A stretch of DNA of 64,000 bases from Protonemura montana (GCA_947568835.1 OX387607.1:16233701-16297700); one strand, 5' to 3'. Counted from the first letter of the stretch, positions 11,343 to 23,022 are shown. The notes: generated by a model from the letters alone, not told the origin. Numbers and translations are program-made.

Positions 11343-14300
11343 TCAGGAACTCGACGCTGTTACGCCAGCAACTTCTGTCAAATTAGAAGTCTTGACAGGA
11401 TAAACCTTGCCCATAATCCTGTCCCAATCCCCAGCTGTCATGCCATCGCCTCCATCTTGTACCCCCCTGGCCTCCCCATCCCTCGCCCTAAACATCCTCG
11501 CCCAGGGTGCACCATACCCACTCCCAATACCGCCATTATTCCCAATGGGGGCCGCAAAGTTGTCACTGACAACGCCCCCACCCCCACCCCCGCAGTTGCT
11601 ACAGCCCCCCGACGGAGCTTTGTAACTCCCACTGCCACCCGAAGACGAGGAAGAACTCGAGCCCCCAGAAAACGGGGCACCATAACCGCTACTAGGAGGT
11701 GAACATCCCCCACCTCCACAACCCCCAGACATGGGAAGTCCATAGCTAGAGCTGGGAGGTGTAAGACCACCCCCGCCGCCCCCGCCGCCCCCGCCGCCGC
11801 AACCACCACCACAGCCGGCCCCACCAGACCATCCGGAGTCGCCCATTGGCCCGCTGGACCATCCGCTCTGACCACTGGCCGGGTAGGGACCTCCGCTCAT
11901 CATCATGACACCCTTCATGGGCCAACCCATCATGCCACCTCCACCTTTACCACCCCCAAACAATCCACCCCCACCCCCGCCTCCCATACCACCTCCCTTG
12001 CCGCCTCCGCCAAACATGGAGAAGAGTCCCCCGCCTCCCATTCCGCCCCCTTTACCGCCACCACCCCCACCCCCACCCCCACCCATCATGAACTTCCTCA
12101 AGAGCCCGATCAAAGAAGGAAGCGACATAATAATTGATACCAGACCTAAAATCTTGGCCTTGATAGCAATGACCTTGGCGATCAGTGCTATGAACGGTGA
12201 AATGATCATCTTGCCCATCATCATCATTTTCATCGCTTTCATCATTTTCATCATCATTTTCTTCATCATCAATCCGCCCAATTTCTTCTTCTTCTTCTTC
12301 TTCTTGCCCCGACCTGCAAAAGAAAGTGCATTTGTGAATAATCTCGATTCAACGGAGATGGAAAGACACAACTCGGCCGTGAAAACGCATTGAAAATAAA
12401 GAAACTGTTGGGTATTTTATTATTAACAACACTATAACCGTCTCAAAATTTGATGCACAAACGGGGACTCGAACCCCGATCTCCACCTGTCGCGGGTGTT
12501 GCTCTGAACCATTGAGTTATTTGGATCCCGATCTCCACCTATCGCGGGTGTTGCTCTAACCAATTGAGCTACTTGGACACTGGCTTTTTGAGATGATTTT
12601 AGTGTATTTGAGTAAACCTAAGGTAACACTAAGGTAACACTAAGGTAACACTTAGGTGTTGTGGGCCAACATTTCATATAGCAATGAAATCAAACTAAAC
12701 CCCGGCCCTCGGTGGGACCCAGTGGTTAATTTGTGCGTAAACTCACGTAAACTCCGTTTATCTACCTATTTTCATGCGTAAACCCCGTTTACTCACCTTC
12801 CCTATTCCTATACCAGTAACCGCAGTAGCCCGTGTAAATGATGTGATTTCTAACAATCGTGTAAGCCAAAACAATATTTTTAATACCAACATGCTTCAAT
12901 AGCAAGAAAAGCCGAGTTTTATGTTATGTCTAACTCTAAGGTTTGTAGCAATAACTGAGATTCACGCGAATGCATCGAGGAGCTCCTAGCATCGTTACAT
13001 AGTATTCCTAGCTGTGCGCGAGCCGCAACCCTTTGATAGGCAGCGCCGACGAAACAAAGCCAGCGTTCGGACCAACATTTTCCGAAAACTTAAAAGCTAA
13101 ACTTTCAGAAAAATTTCCCCTTTTTTCCTGGGACACAGCTTCATATTTTTCATCCCCACTACTCCCATTTATTTAGTAAAAAATCCCTCAATCATGCAGT
13201 CGCGATGCTTTCTTAAACCGAGGAAGTTGCGTTCTTTTCATCGGCCAACATGCCGCTAGGGAAGCGCGGGGTCGACGCTGGTGGGTCGGGCTCACACTCA
13301 AACAGTAAATCCAAAATTACTTGTTTTTTTACTCAAGTTAATGCAGTAAGTGTTGTTGATGTCAATGCAAGTTCATGTTCTTCGGCAACTGGGAATGGTC
13401 GAGATGCAGAGACGTCGTTGCCCGAAAGAGAAATCGCCATGGTCCAGAATAGTATGGTTCTCGAAGGTAATTCAATTATGATAGTATAAACGTACAATAA
13501 AATAAATAGAACTACGCACTTGACACTGCCCTGTGAGCTGTGAAATTGCCCATGGTATACATATCGGTAAATAGGTTAATGGTGTAAAAGCGCACCAAGG
13601 GCTGGCTACCGCCTGCCCACACGCTCTCACGATCTTGCGAAGAACGATATACATAATAAAGCATGACATATCCACCAATCCATGCTATCAGGAGGTTGCT
13701 CACCTATAACCATCCCACTAGGTACCAAATTCTTAAATGGCGCACACTAGTCTCCTCCAACCCCCCCCCCCCCCCCCACACTGTTTCAATAAAGTTAGGG
13801 TTTACCCACCTTTTCCGATACAAATTAACCACTGGTGGGACCTACCAGAATGCATATGAAGAGTTAGATTTGCTCGCTGCCCATTCCTTAGCAACACAAG
13901 AATCGACGCACAAATACCCTCGAGAGATATAATTGGTTAAAACCACTTCAATTTGTGGGGAAAAGCTGGGAAACTCGAAAATCTGCGCTTTTTGAACGAA
14001 ACTTTGGCTTGAAAAACAATTTTTCCTAATTTATAAATATTTTCCAAATGCGAAACCGAAAAACGTCAAGTTTGAATTTTTTTTATTTTTGCGTCGTAGG
14101 AGTTTGAAATTGTTTTTGATATTATGACTTTAAGGAACGCAAATAATAACACATTAATTTTGGTTGGGTTTAACCTCTTCAATACGATTTATTACATATA
14201 AGGAAGTGGATGAAAGTAAGCCTTCAAATCTAAAGAATAACAAGGTTGAATATCTTCAGCTTTACCTTCTTCATATTCGACCGGAACACCGAAATCAACC

Positions 14301-14953
14301 TCAGAACCAAGATCGCTCGCCACCTCCGCCGACCTCGCCGAAGCCGTCAGAAACCACGGCAACCTCAACCTCAAGATATGTTCGTCCAGGATCTCGTCGA
14401 AGACATTTGTAAAAGTCAGTTGCTGCTCCTGTGCTCCTGTGTCACCCTCCTGCAAGTCCCGGGACACGACCGAGTGGTGCTCGGTGTCGTTGTTGAAGTA
14501 CATAGGAGGCAAGTCCATCGGGACAACGGTCCGGTTCACACGCATCAGCACCAAGACGTCGCCAAATATCGGCAAGCGCTCAGATTTACCGATCTGATCC
14601 AAAACCAGAAGCAGCTTCTTTTTTAAACAAGACAGCGAAAGCTTTCTTAGGCAATCCGTAAAGCTAGCGACATTTTCTCTGGCTACGTTTTTGTTAACCT
14701 CTTCATCAGCCCCAGTTTCAAACTTGCTTAAAACCGTTACATTTTCCACAATTTGGTCTTCATTTTCTTGGATTTCTGTCTCACGAATAGGAACTGACTC
14801 AAGGCGCAATGGAATATATTTTGGTGCCACACGAGTTAGTTCGTTTGAGAAGCTTTCATTGGTCAAGAATTTATTTGAGGTGATTTCACCCTTGATTCGA
14901 GTTGTGATACTGACGAGCACAAAGAAAACCAGCGAATTAAATCTAAAATACAT
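11343..14953 (-). CDS. Osiris family protein 1 (Gly- and Met-rich)
   Basis: Two exons, 14953-14266 and 12313-11343, give 552 aa. Exon 1 encodes a signal peptide (about residues 1-22), an acidic spacer, and the DUF1676 region with the C-x7-C pair at C101 and C109. A conserved DEHILRLRLP stretch follows, and the exon ends in EYEEG. The donor is GTAAAG and the acceptor TTTGCAG, phase 1. Exon 2 opens with RG and a run of eight lysines. It continues with a striking methionine- and lysine-rich stretch, then a hydrophobic segment (about 30-40 residues) and a very long glycine-rich tail with cysteines. The family's C-terminal AQxLAY-like motif is absent. In other insects Osiris proteins are secretory-pathway or endosomal membrane proteins expressed in cuticle-secreting cells; that role is inferred here. 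The intron holds a composite-element copy and a hAT-type transposon. Confidence 0.9.
12408..12612 (-). repeat. tRNA-like composite element (copy 3), in intron of Osiris gene 1
   Basis: Complete compact copy with both inverted-repeat ends: CACTATAACCGTCTCAAAA on the left and TTTTGAGATGATTTTAGTG on the right. Between them lie two tandem tRNA-like units in minus orientation. Outside the left repeat is the conserved flank TATTTTATTATTAACAA, also seen in copies 1 and 6. Confidence 0.85.
12720..13834. mobile_element. hAT-type DNA transposon, 1115 bp, in intron of Osiris gene 1
   Basis: Terminal inverted repeats start CAGTGGTTAATTTGT at both ends. A perfect 8-bp target duplication, GTGGGACC, lies at 12712-12719 and 13835-13842; 8-bp duplications and CAG-type ends are hallmarks of the hAT superfamily. 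An internal plus-strand frame at 13250-13489 (79 aa) reads into a plausible splice donor (GAAGGTAATT) and might be a relic first exon of a transposase-like gene, but no catalytic domain is visible. A 17-C homopolymer lies at 13761-13777. It is too short to be autonomous. Confidence 0.88.
13250..13489 (+). pseudogene. possible relic first exon within the hAT element
   Basis: A 79-codon frame starting MPLGKRG, rich in Ser, Asn and Gly, contains an ITCFFTQ stretch loosely like N-termini of hAT/ZMYM-type proteins. The frame reaches a possible splice donor at a VLEG codon context. No continuation exon is recognisable before the transposon ends at 13834. The function is unknown and the hAT-protein assignment is only a guess from context. 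Confidence 0.3.
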
Positions 14954-14969
14954 TTTAAAAACACAAATT

Positions 14970-15523
14970 TAGCCAGTTTTTCACAAAAAAACCCCACGTT
15001 ATTGACGGTATATTCTTCAATCTACACTTTGACACTTGTTTTAAGTCTGTTTCTGCCAGCGAACAATCCACTGCGACTTCGATACTTGCACTAAGACATT
15101 GATTGCCTCGAAGACGTCTTTTATCTGAAGACGGTGACCGAAAGTTGACACCTGAATCCAAGCAATAAATGTCGTGCTAAGACGTGTCATGTTTTGTGGC
15201 AGGACACGTGACAATCGGTTGGGAGGAACGTGATGATGATGACCTAGGTCCCTGACGATGGCAGAAGATGTACTTCTCGTGGGTCGCTGTTTCAAGGAGC
15301 TTGTTACGCTCAATGCACCTAACCTAACCGCAGGGGGAGATTGAGTACGCATAGACAATACAGGTTAGTTTTAGCAACATTTCAAATTATTTTGTATTAT
15401 TAACGAATTTAAACATATTAGCACAACATATATAGGTAGTTAATTGTCTTATTAGTCTAAGATTTCATCTAAATACAGCAACGAATCCAACGTCAAATTG
15501 TAGTTACTGGAGATTGACAGGTT
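14970..15523. other. upstream region of Osiris gene 1
   Basis: This should contain the promoter and 5' UTR of gene 1. Unlike genes 2, 3, 4 and 7, I find no clear TATA box within 200 bp of the ATG; a TATATA near 15428-15434 is about 480 bp away. An upstream noncoding exon is possible. The open frames at 14955-15358 show no domain. Confidence 0.4.
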
Positions 15524-15936
15524 GTGACGTGATATAGCGTCACTAGAATCAGAGTGACTGTGAGTATTCACAGCCTCTTGGTTCTACTCCTTGGAGATCC
15601 GTCATTCTCATGAAATACACTAAAATCGTCTCAAAAAGCCAGTGTTTAAGTAGCTCAATTGGTTAGAGCAACACCCGCGACAGGTGGAGATCGGGGTCCA
15701 AGTAGCTCGATTGGTTAGAGCAACACCCGTGACAGGTGGAGATCGGGGTCCAAGTAGCTCAATTGGTTAGAGCAACACCCGCGACAGGTGGAGATCGGGG
15801 TCCAAGTAGCTCAATTGGTTAGAGCAACACCCGTGACAGGTGGAGATCGGGGTCCAAGTAGCTCAATTGGTTAGAGCAACACCCGCGACAGGTGGAGATC
15901 GGGGTTCGAGTCCTCGTTTGGGCATCAATTTTTCAA
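15524..15936 (+). repeat. tRNA-like composite element (copy 4)
   Basis: The left arm (about 15528-15615) matches that of copy 5 almost base for base and contains small hairpins (GTGACTGTGAGTATTCACAG). The internal inverted-repeat end CACTAAAATCGTCTC follows, then five 52-bp tRNA-like units (starts about 15645, 15697, 15749, 15801, 15853). Only the last unit has a full B box (GGGGTTCGAGTCC) and the acceptor end TTTGGGCATC. The anticodon loop lacks U33, so it is not a usable tRNA. Confidence 0.88.
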
Positions 15937-15939
15937 ATT

Positions 15940-16690
15940 TTTAACTTTTTTCTATCTTCAAAAATTTCTCAATCACACAATCAATCCGATTCCTGTCTTC
16001 AAGCCCCTTTTCCTAAATCCCTATTCATCTTATTCCTTTCTTCGTCATACTAAACTTAAGCTTATGCCCAATTTTACCTTCACATTTTCCCACTTTTAAT
16101 CGTTCAGTTAGTTCACTCCACGCAGTTTGCTTTGAGTGCAATATTTATAATTACTTACGCGTTGCAATAAACATCAATCGAAAAGTTACTACCGCTTTTA
16201 CCCGGGGTTTCAAAGCACACCTTGTTTATCAGATTTCATTCCCAAATATTTTCATGGTTTTATTTCCTTTCAGAGATCTTGAAGTTAGAAACAATAACTG
16301 AATTGTGCAGCGCTTGGGATGCTTTGGATTACTGTTTTGTTTGCTTCATCCCGTTCCCTGTAACAGGCAAGGATTCCTAATAAAACTCCTCTTCTGAAAT
16401 TCGGGAGTAACCCGGCATTGAAAGACGTTGGTGGGATGATGAGGGGGGGGGGGGGGGGGGGGAATCCAGAAAAGATGCTCCTACCGACGCCCTCAGGAAG
16501 AAGCTGAGCGTTGGCCTACCATTAAGTAGATTCCAGCTGTATTTTATATTCCTATAGCGAGGAAACGTCAGAAACAAGTAAATAACATCATAGTTGCAAG
16601 TTTCGGAACTTTGTAACATCTTTGTTGGCATATTCAGCAAACCATGAACTTTTCTGCTCAAACGCAATCTGTTGGATTGCTTTAACTTTA
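15940..16690. other. noncoding stretch with G-homopolymer
   Basis: A run of 20 G lies at 16443-16462. A minus-strand open frame at 16377-16667 crosses this homopolymer (as polyproline) and has no recognisable domain, so I do not call it. Confidence 0.5.
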
Positions 16691-16693
16691 TTT

Positions 16694-16910
16694 CTTGTGT
16701 TTAACGACGCACTGATTTGATAACTGGTCCTTTAGCAATGAGCTAATGGCGTCGGTGAATGAGTACATGATGATGAGGATGATGATGAACCTAACCTAGC
16801 CTAGAAGGGAGGAGGGGAAACTCGGTGCCGGCACGTAGCCTACTCCTGTCGAAGAGCAACAAGGGGACCACCGGCTTAACGTCCCTTCCGAAGGACCTGA
16901 CCCAGCGCAG
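16694..16910 (-). mobile_element. 5S-derived SINE, truncated (copy b)
   Basis: Minus-strand copy with the 3' tail at the left (GTGTTTAACGACGCAC) and the body through the reverse complement of GGAAGGGACGTTAAG. It is cut off after a few bases of 5S-like sequence, where it abuts plus-strand copy c. The pair is arranged head to head. Confidence 0.85.
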
Positions 16911-17516
16911 GTGACCACCAAACCGTTTGGCGTGTTGGAAACAACGGTCCTCATGAGATCACCGAAGTTAAGCAAGACTGTGCTGGGTCAGATATTGGAT
17001 GGGTGACCATCATACACATGACCAGTTCTGTTCGGGAGAGAGGTTGGAGGGATTAAAGTTAAGCAACACTGCGCTGGGTCAGGTATTGGATGGGTGACCA
17101 TCATACACATGACCAGTTCTGTTCGGGAGGGAGGTTGGAGGGATGAAAGTTAAGCAACACTGCGCTGAGTCAGGTATTGGATGGGTGACCATCATACACA
17201 TTACCAGTTCAGTTCGGGAGAGAGGTTTGAGTGATGAAAGTTAGTACAGCAACTTCACTCGCCTTGCTTGTCAACCTCTCGACAGCATGGATTTGTGGAG
17301 GAATCCCGTTGTTCGCGTTGTACCGTCCTTCGGAAGGGACGTTAAGCCGGTGGTCCCCTTGGTCTTCGACAGGAGTAGGCTACGTGCCGGCACCAGGTTT
17401 TTTCTCCTCCCTTCTAAGCTCGGTAAGGTTTAACATCATCCACTCATTCACCGACGCCATTAGACCAGTGCCACAAGGCTTGTTATCAAAACAGTGCGTC
17501 GTTAAACACAATGAAT
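16911..17516 (+). mobile_element. 5S-derived SINE with tandem 5S segments (copy c)
   Basis: The head matches eukaryotic 5S rRNA: GAGATCACCGAAGTTAAGCA, then a GGTATTGGATGGGTGACC-like segment corresponding to the 5S internal control region. Further 91-bp units follow, each repeating GTTAAGCAACACTGCGCTGG and GGATGGGTGACC. The SINE body and tail come next. The tail ends GTTAAACACAATGAATG. This is the SINE3 type of organisation (5S promoter plus LINE-like 3' end). Confidence 0.88.
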
Positions 17517-17519
17517 GTA

Positions 17520-17925
17520 GCGCAAGTGCACTTGAACATTTACCGACATGTTTTGAGTTGAGCGTACAGTGCTGGCACCTACCGTACACTTTGGTACTAC
17601 TAGAGTTGGCGCCTTGGTGGTTATGCAACTCGTGATCCATGCCAGTTGGCTTGGTTGCATAACGCTTCTCACACTCGGCCAGTCGCTAGTTCTTCTCTTC
17701 TCTCAACATTTAAATAGCAATACCAGTTTATATAAATCATTTTATAAACGTATCAAAACGGCACGTGTTTTTTTTACCAACCTATTTTACACTTGAATTT
17801 GTTTTTGTATTTTTAGAAACTTGAATTGTTTTTATTGACGAGCTCAAATACCCATTTTGGCACAAACTTTCGAGTGGTAATAATGAAAAATACTTTATCT
17901 TTTGCAAGCATTTGTTAATTTATGT
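17520..17925. other. noncoding stretch
   Basis: No gene or repeat is recognised between a 5S SINE and composite-element copy 5. Confidence 0.5.
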
Positions 17926-17927
17926 GA

Positions 17928-18119
17928 CATGATATAGCGTCACTAGAATCAGAGTGACTGTGAGTATTCACAGCCTCTTGGTTCTACTCCTTGGAGAACT
18001 GTCATTCTCATCAAATACACTAAAATCGTCTCAAAAACCCAGTGTCCAAGTAGCTTAATTGGTTAGAGCAACACCCGCGATAGGTGGAGATCGGGGTTCG
18101 AGTCCACGTTGGGCATCAT
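17928..18119 (+). repeat. tRNA-like composite element (copy 5), single unit
   Basis: Left arm nearly identical to copy 4, then CACTAAAATCGTCTC. A single tRNA-like unit follows, with an A box (TAGCTTAATTGGTTAGAGC) and a B box (GGGGTTCGAGTCC). It ends at GGGCATC; the right inverted repeat is lost. Confidence 0.87.
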
Positions 18120-18124
18120 TTACC

Positions 18125-20997
18125 GTTGATATATTATTAGTGTTCCTTATAAAAATAAAACTAAGATTTAATTTATTATTTGTATTAATCAGTAAAATTC
18201 ATCAGCTGCAGGCTAAAGATTGTCATGGCTTCCTTGATTGTACGCGATCGTCGATTTTATGAAACTATTTTAATCATTTCTTTTCTCCTGTGACACTTCC
18301 AGCAATTAACAATTCGTTACCAAACAAAGCAAACATCTGCTGATTAGCAGTTGCTAAGCAAATAACAAATTAACGGATTGTTAGGTTCTAAACGGACCTC
18401 TGAAAAACTGTTTTTTTTTGGTTAAAATTAGTACGTGTACCAATTTTACTGCTTGATTCACAATTTGCACAAAGTCTGAGCCAATTTTGCATCAATTTTG
18501 CGCCGATTTTTTTGCTAATGACGCATTAATGGACAATACTTACATTTCAGAGGTAGGTACATGACCAAGCTTGACTGACAGTTGCCAAAATGAGAACCAA
18601 ACAAGTCAAACCTAGTTTTAATTGACAGATGCTCTTAATTTCATTGCTCGTTGAAGATAAATTAAATTAACGCGCATTGTTAAGAAAATATTTCATTCAC
18701 TACTTCTATGTGCTACATACGACAACGATAAACCAGCACATTTAGTTCGAGAAGAATATCCTGTGTTATTTTCAACAGGAATTATAACCTTTTGTGAATC
18801 CAAACATTGTTAGTGTATTTAAATTTCACTTAGACCGTACCTAGTGCTGGTAGTTGTCAAAGCTTGCCGATGCATTGACTTAATATAAATGCATGGCAGT
18901 CTTACCGAGCGCATGATGCGGCCCATGGCATGATTAACACAAGTCATGATAGCAGAGTGTGAGATTTTTGTGTCCCCATTAAAGACATTTTATCATGATT
19001 ATTCTTGTTGTTGTTGTGAGCCAGTTTTTTTAATTCACACAAGAATCGCAGCTAGAAGATCTTAGAAGGTCCAATAATTAAAATAATAAGTTGAAGACTT
19101 TATTCTCGCCATATTGTGCTAATTGAGTTTAGAGGAGATGTCCTACTGACGCGTTCAGGTACAGTTGGCTTCGATATCGAAGTAATCATAAAACAAAAGT
19201 CTACTTTTGCAGTTAAAAATGTCACACTGAAAAAGATGCTGTCAAAAGAAATTTAAAGCTTATTTCTGATTTGTTTTTTTGAGCAAATCTTGCTATTAAA
19301 CTTGGAATTAGTCTGCGTTGACAGCAAGTAAATCTAAACTGGTCTTTGTATGTTTCTTGATTATTGAAATCATAACTTTGCAAACTCTTGCCGATTACCA
19401 CCAGTCGATAAAGAATCACAAATAAATGTATTACATTACAGGCAATTTGAAATGAGTCCTCGTCTTTTGAAAGAATTTACAATTTAAAACTAGAGAGTCA
19501 AGCATTGTTGGTTTTGTAATTTACTGACAAACCAACAATCGATTGCTGCCCATTGGTTTGTTTATATTATTGTTCATGCAGCAATGCATTTCATGTTCTC
19601 AACTGCTCATGCATCCGACAAAGTGCAGTTTAAGAAATATTTCCTCTGAGCCAACGGTGTGTGAAAAGCCATGTTTAATTAGCGGAATTCCTCTGGGAAC
19701 TCGTGACATGAATACCAATGGTTGATGAACAGCGACTGATTCTGTAGGTGTATGTGTGTGGATACTCGTGTGGTAGGAAGAATATTATATACAAATGCAT
19801 GGGAAATATACTTGGTTGGTCGCTGTCTAGGTCATAAGATGATAAAATCATATGAGAACATTTGATTCTATCAGATATATGTGGGCTCAGATTCATATGG
19901 GTAAGTTATTCATGGAAGTTGGTTCTAATTTTTGGCTATCACATGGTTATTATTTGGTAGTTGGCTGAGAAAATTGTAAAATAAGGTTCTTTTACCAGGT
20001 CAGCGAATGGAGTTAGTGACAAGCAATAGTTTGACATACTTTATTTGTGCAGAAGTTGGGTGGAAAGGTCGCCAGGTGTCTCACAAATGATCATCTTTTC
20101 AATTCGCTTTTGTAATAATTTATTATCAATTCATTTTAACTTATCGCTCATAAGAAAAATAATCGCATAAAATAAATAGACAAATATGACATGTTAATCT
20201 AACGTACATTCACTTGATATCACTCACGTTTGTTGAAATAAATAAATAAATAATATTATAATAAACAGCGTTCATCTTAAAAATTAATTGATATTTTGCG
20301 CTAGTTCGGTGAGCAGTTTCGGCGAGAGGTTTTTAAGTTTTCACAACCAAACCAAATTGTCATTGAAATTCAGAAATATTGGCATTGAACCCGTAAGTCA
20401 GTCTGTCGTCTTCGTCGTCGTCGTCGTCTGTCGTAAGTAAAATTTGATCTTTTATGTGTCAATTGTTCAGTATCTAAAATTTGGCAAATAATAAAAAATG
20501 TGCTATGATATGTGCATTGTTGTGCCGTGTAATAAGATTTGTAATTAGTCTTGTTTGTGCAGGGTTCCTGTCTGCAAGTGCGTCTTGAAGTTTAAAAATA
20601 AATTTAATTGGTCTCCTATTGTTTCAAAATTAAAATCCAGCAAGTTTTGAGATTTTGATTCGGGTCTACGCTACTTTCCAGTAGTTATGGCATTGTGCTG
20701 GTTCATTTTTCAAGCGTGCGGCGGACAAAACTAATAAAGTGCTTTGTGCTATTTGGCAAAATCAATCTAAGTGCATGTGCAGACTAATTCGTAATATAAT
20801 CACGTCGCGTACAAAATTCTATCGAGTCATTTAGTCAATTTAAAATAAATAAAAAAATTGTCTTCAGTCATGGTAACGGGTGGTCGAAACACGTTCAATT
20901 TCCTCCGGGTCTACGTTTTGTGTTAGTGGGTCCTATTCATTTAAAACCAGTAAAAAAAACAACAACACCTAATTCGTTTCTAATCTCTCGAATCGAT
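18125..20997. other. noncoding intergenic stretch between Osiris genes 1 and 2
   Basis: No convincing gene. A short (GTC)n tract lies near 20406-20428 and (AAAT)n near 20240-20253. The right edge should include the 3' UTR of gene 2. Confidence 0.5.
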
Positions 20998-23022
20998 TTA
21001 GTTACTCGGTTTCTGTCCCCTGTAAGCGATCGACTGGGGATCCTCTGCTTGCATCGAGCGTCCCCATCCGCTGCTACCACCGCCGCCACCGCCGCCTCCC
21101 GACCAGCCACCGCCGCCGCCGCCTCCGCTCGAGTGTCCACCACTGCCTCCGCTGCTCCATCCGCTATCTCCACCGTGTCCGCCACTGGAATAGCTGCTTC
21201 CGCCTCCAGAGTATCCACCTCCACCGCTCGGTGGTCCGTAGCTGTCACCGCCGCCGCTGCTATGTCCACCCCCGTGTCCACCTCCGTGTCCACCGCCGCC
21301 GCCGCCGCCTCCATGTCCGTGCTCAGCGTGGACCAGGATGATATGCTTCTCTTGACCACCACCGCCGCCTCCCTTCTTAGCCAGGAGCTTCTTGATGAGC
21401 AGGAACTTGGAAATCATCAGCGCGATCTTGCCGATGATGAGAGCTTTAATAGCCTTGATCTTGATAATCATGATTCCCAAGGGGATCATCAGAGCCATCT
21501 TGGCGGCAGCTGCCATACCCAACATCATCATCATCTTCTTCATCATTTTACCACCGACTTTCTTTTTCTTGCGACCTGTAACCGTGTGAGAAACATGTGA
21601 GATGCATTCAACTGCATTGTTGTGCTGAGTTCGAACCTGCGACAGGTAATCGCTTGGGTGCAAGTAATTGCATTGTGTAATTGCTGTTTTTGTTCTAAAG
21701 AATGGAACAGACGCCCATTGGAGGCGAGCTAAAAACTATGAGATATTAACCTCGTCTTTCTCTGGGGCAACAGCAATGAGGATGGCGAACGATGAAAAGG
21801 TAATTAACTGTTTTACGGTAAATACGATTTTTTTATGTATTTTGTGCTATTTTCCCGTGCTTTATGGCATGCAGTTTCGAGGAAGATATCAGCATTGCCA
21901 ACAGTTTATCCGGAAGTGGTCATTTAAAGTTAATTACTGCAATCAATTGTGACCTGCGGAGATTCCTAGTGCCGAACGTGGGCGTCTGGTAAATCTGCAA
22001 ATATAATTTTAATTGATCTACAGCGAATAATTGTGACTTTCTTCCCGATTGGGTTCATAAAATGTTCCAGACTTGTGATCGTGATAATTCTACGCCACCG
22101 CGAGTCGGTCGTGCGTAAACGCAAAGATTCACTTTGTAAACTCGATGCCCATTATTATCCGCACAAACATGCAATTAACATTTGACAGCTACACCGAGCA
22201 AACATCAAAACATAACCTAGAAATTCATGCGACTTATCGATAGATTTTCAGCTGAGCCAAGAACCGATTGCACAATTTTTGACAATACCAAAGACCGTTT
22301 CATTTTTTTGTTTAATGTTAACTTTTGAACTTGCAACTTCCCGAATAGCGCAAATTGCCTTGCAACTCACCCTCCTCAACCGCTGTAGTAGGCACGCTGA
22401 GATCAATCGAGGTGCCCGATTTACCCTCGGCAACCTCCTCTCCTGACCACGACGGCAACGTGACACGAACGACGTGGTTGTCAAAGAAACGGGCTGCAGC
22501 AGCGTCCATATCAGCTTCGTCCTTCAAGTCTGCCTCCTCGATCGGCGCCTGAGCCTCCTGGTTCGTTCTGACGACAGACATGAAGTCTCCCAAGATTCCG
22601 AAGCTCTCCATGCGGCCAAGACGGTCCAGAAAGACCATCACCTTCTTCTGCACGCAAGTCAGCGAGAACTGCGAGATGCAATCCGTGTAGATTCCAGACA
22701 ACGCAGCGGTAGCCGTGTTGTCTTGAGCAGATTTCTTGATCTCCTCTTCGGCGTCGATTTCGTTCGAAGTCGACGAGAGCACTTTCCGGAAGTTGATGAA
22801 CTTGGCAGTGCGTTCAGCTTCCGGTGTTTCGACGGGGGTCGCCGCCAAAGGGGCGACGTCGGCGCGTCGGTTCCACGATTGACTTGCTTCATTCCACTCA
22901 CTGAACGCCTTCCCTTCGGCAACTGGCTTCCATTGTTGGCCGGCGTCGACGGTGGCACAAGCGACCTGAGTTACTGCTATCGCTAAAAAGCCGAGGAACA
23001 CGATTCTCGATGTACCAGCCAT
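20998..23022 (-). CDS. Osiris family protein 2
   Basis: Two exons, 23022-22371 and 21575-20998, give 409 aa. I chose the ATG at 23022 because it opens directly into a signal peptide (MAGTSRIVFLGFLAIAV..., about 23 aa); an upstream in-frame ATG at 23094 lies before the likely transcription start. The DUF1676 region has C115 and C123 (C-x7-C) followed by a helix with FLDRLGRME and then DNHVVRVTLP. Exon 1 ends VEEG; donor GTGAGT, acceptor TTACAG, phase 1. Exon 2 begins RKKKKVGGK, followed by a Met-rich amphipathic run, a hydrophobic segment, a His/Gly-rich tail with Tyr-Ser-Ser-Gly repeats, and the terminal motif QSIAYRGQKP (AQxLAY-like). This is a full, typical member of the family. The intron is about 0.8 kb. 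Confidence 0.94.

Noticed and set aside
11407-12393. Plus-strand proline-rich frames opposite Osiris gene 1
   Set aside because: They are the antisense of the glycine-rich exon 2, where GGN codons read as proline; no independent evidence of a gene.
15645-15920. Cluster of functional tRNA genes
   Set aside because: Units lack U33 in the anticodon loop, most lack a B box and acceptor 3' strand, and the array is part of a dispersed repeat.
16911-17240. Genuine 5S rRNA gene cluster
   Set aside because: Only the internal part resembles 5S rRNA, the ends are replaced by SINE sequence, and the copies are dispersed with SINE tails.
20920-21600. Alanine/serine-rich plus-strand frame opposite gene 2
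   Set aside because: Antisense shadow of a glycine/histidine-rich exon.
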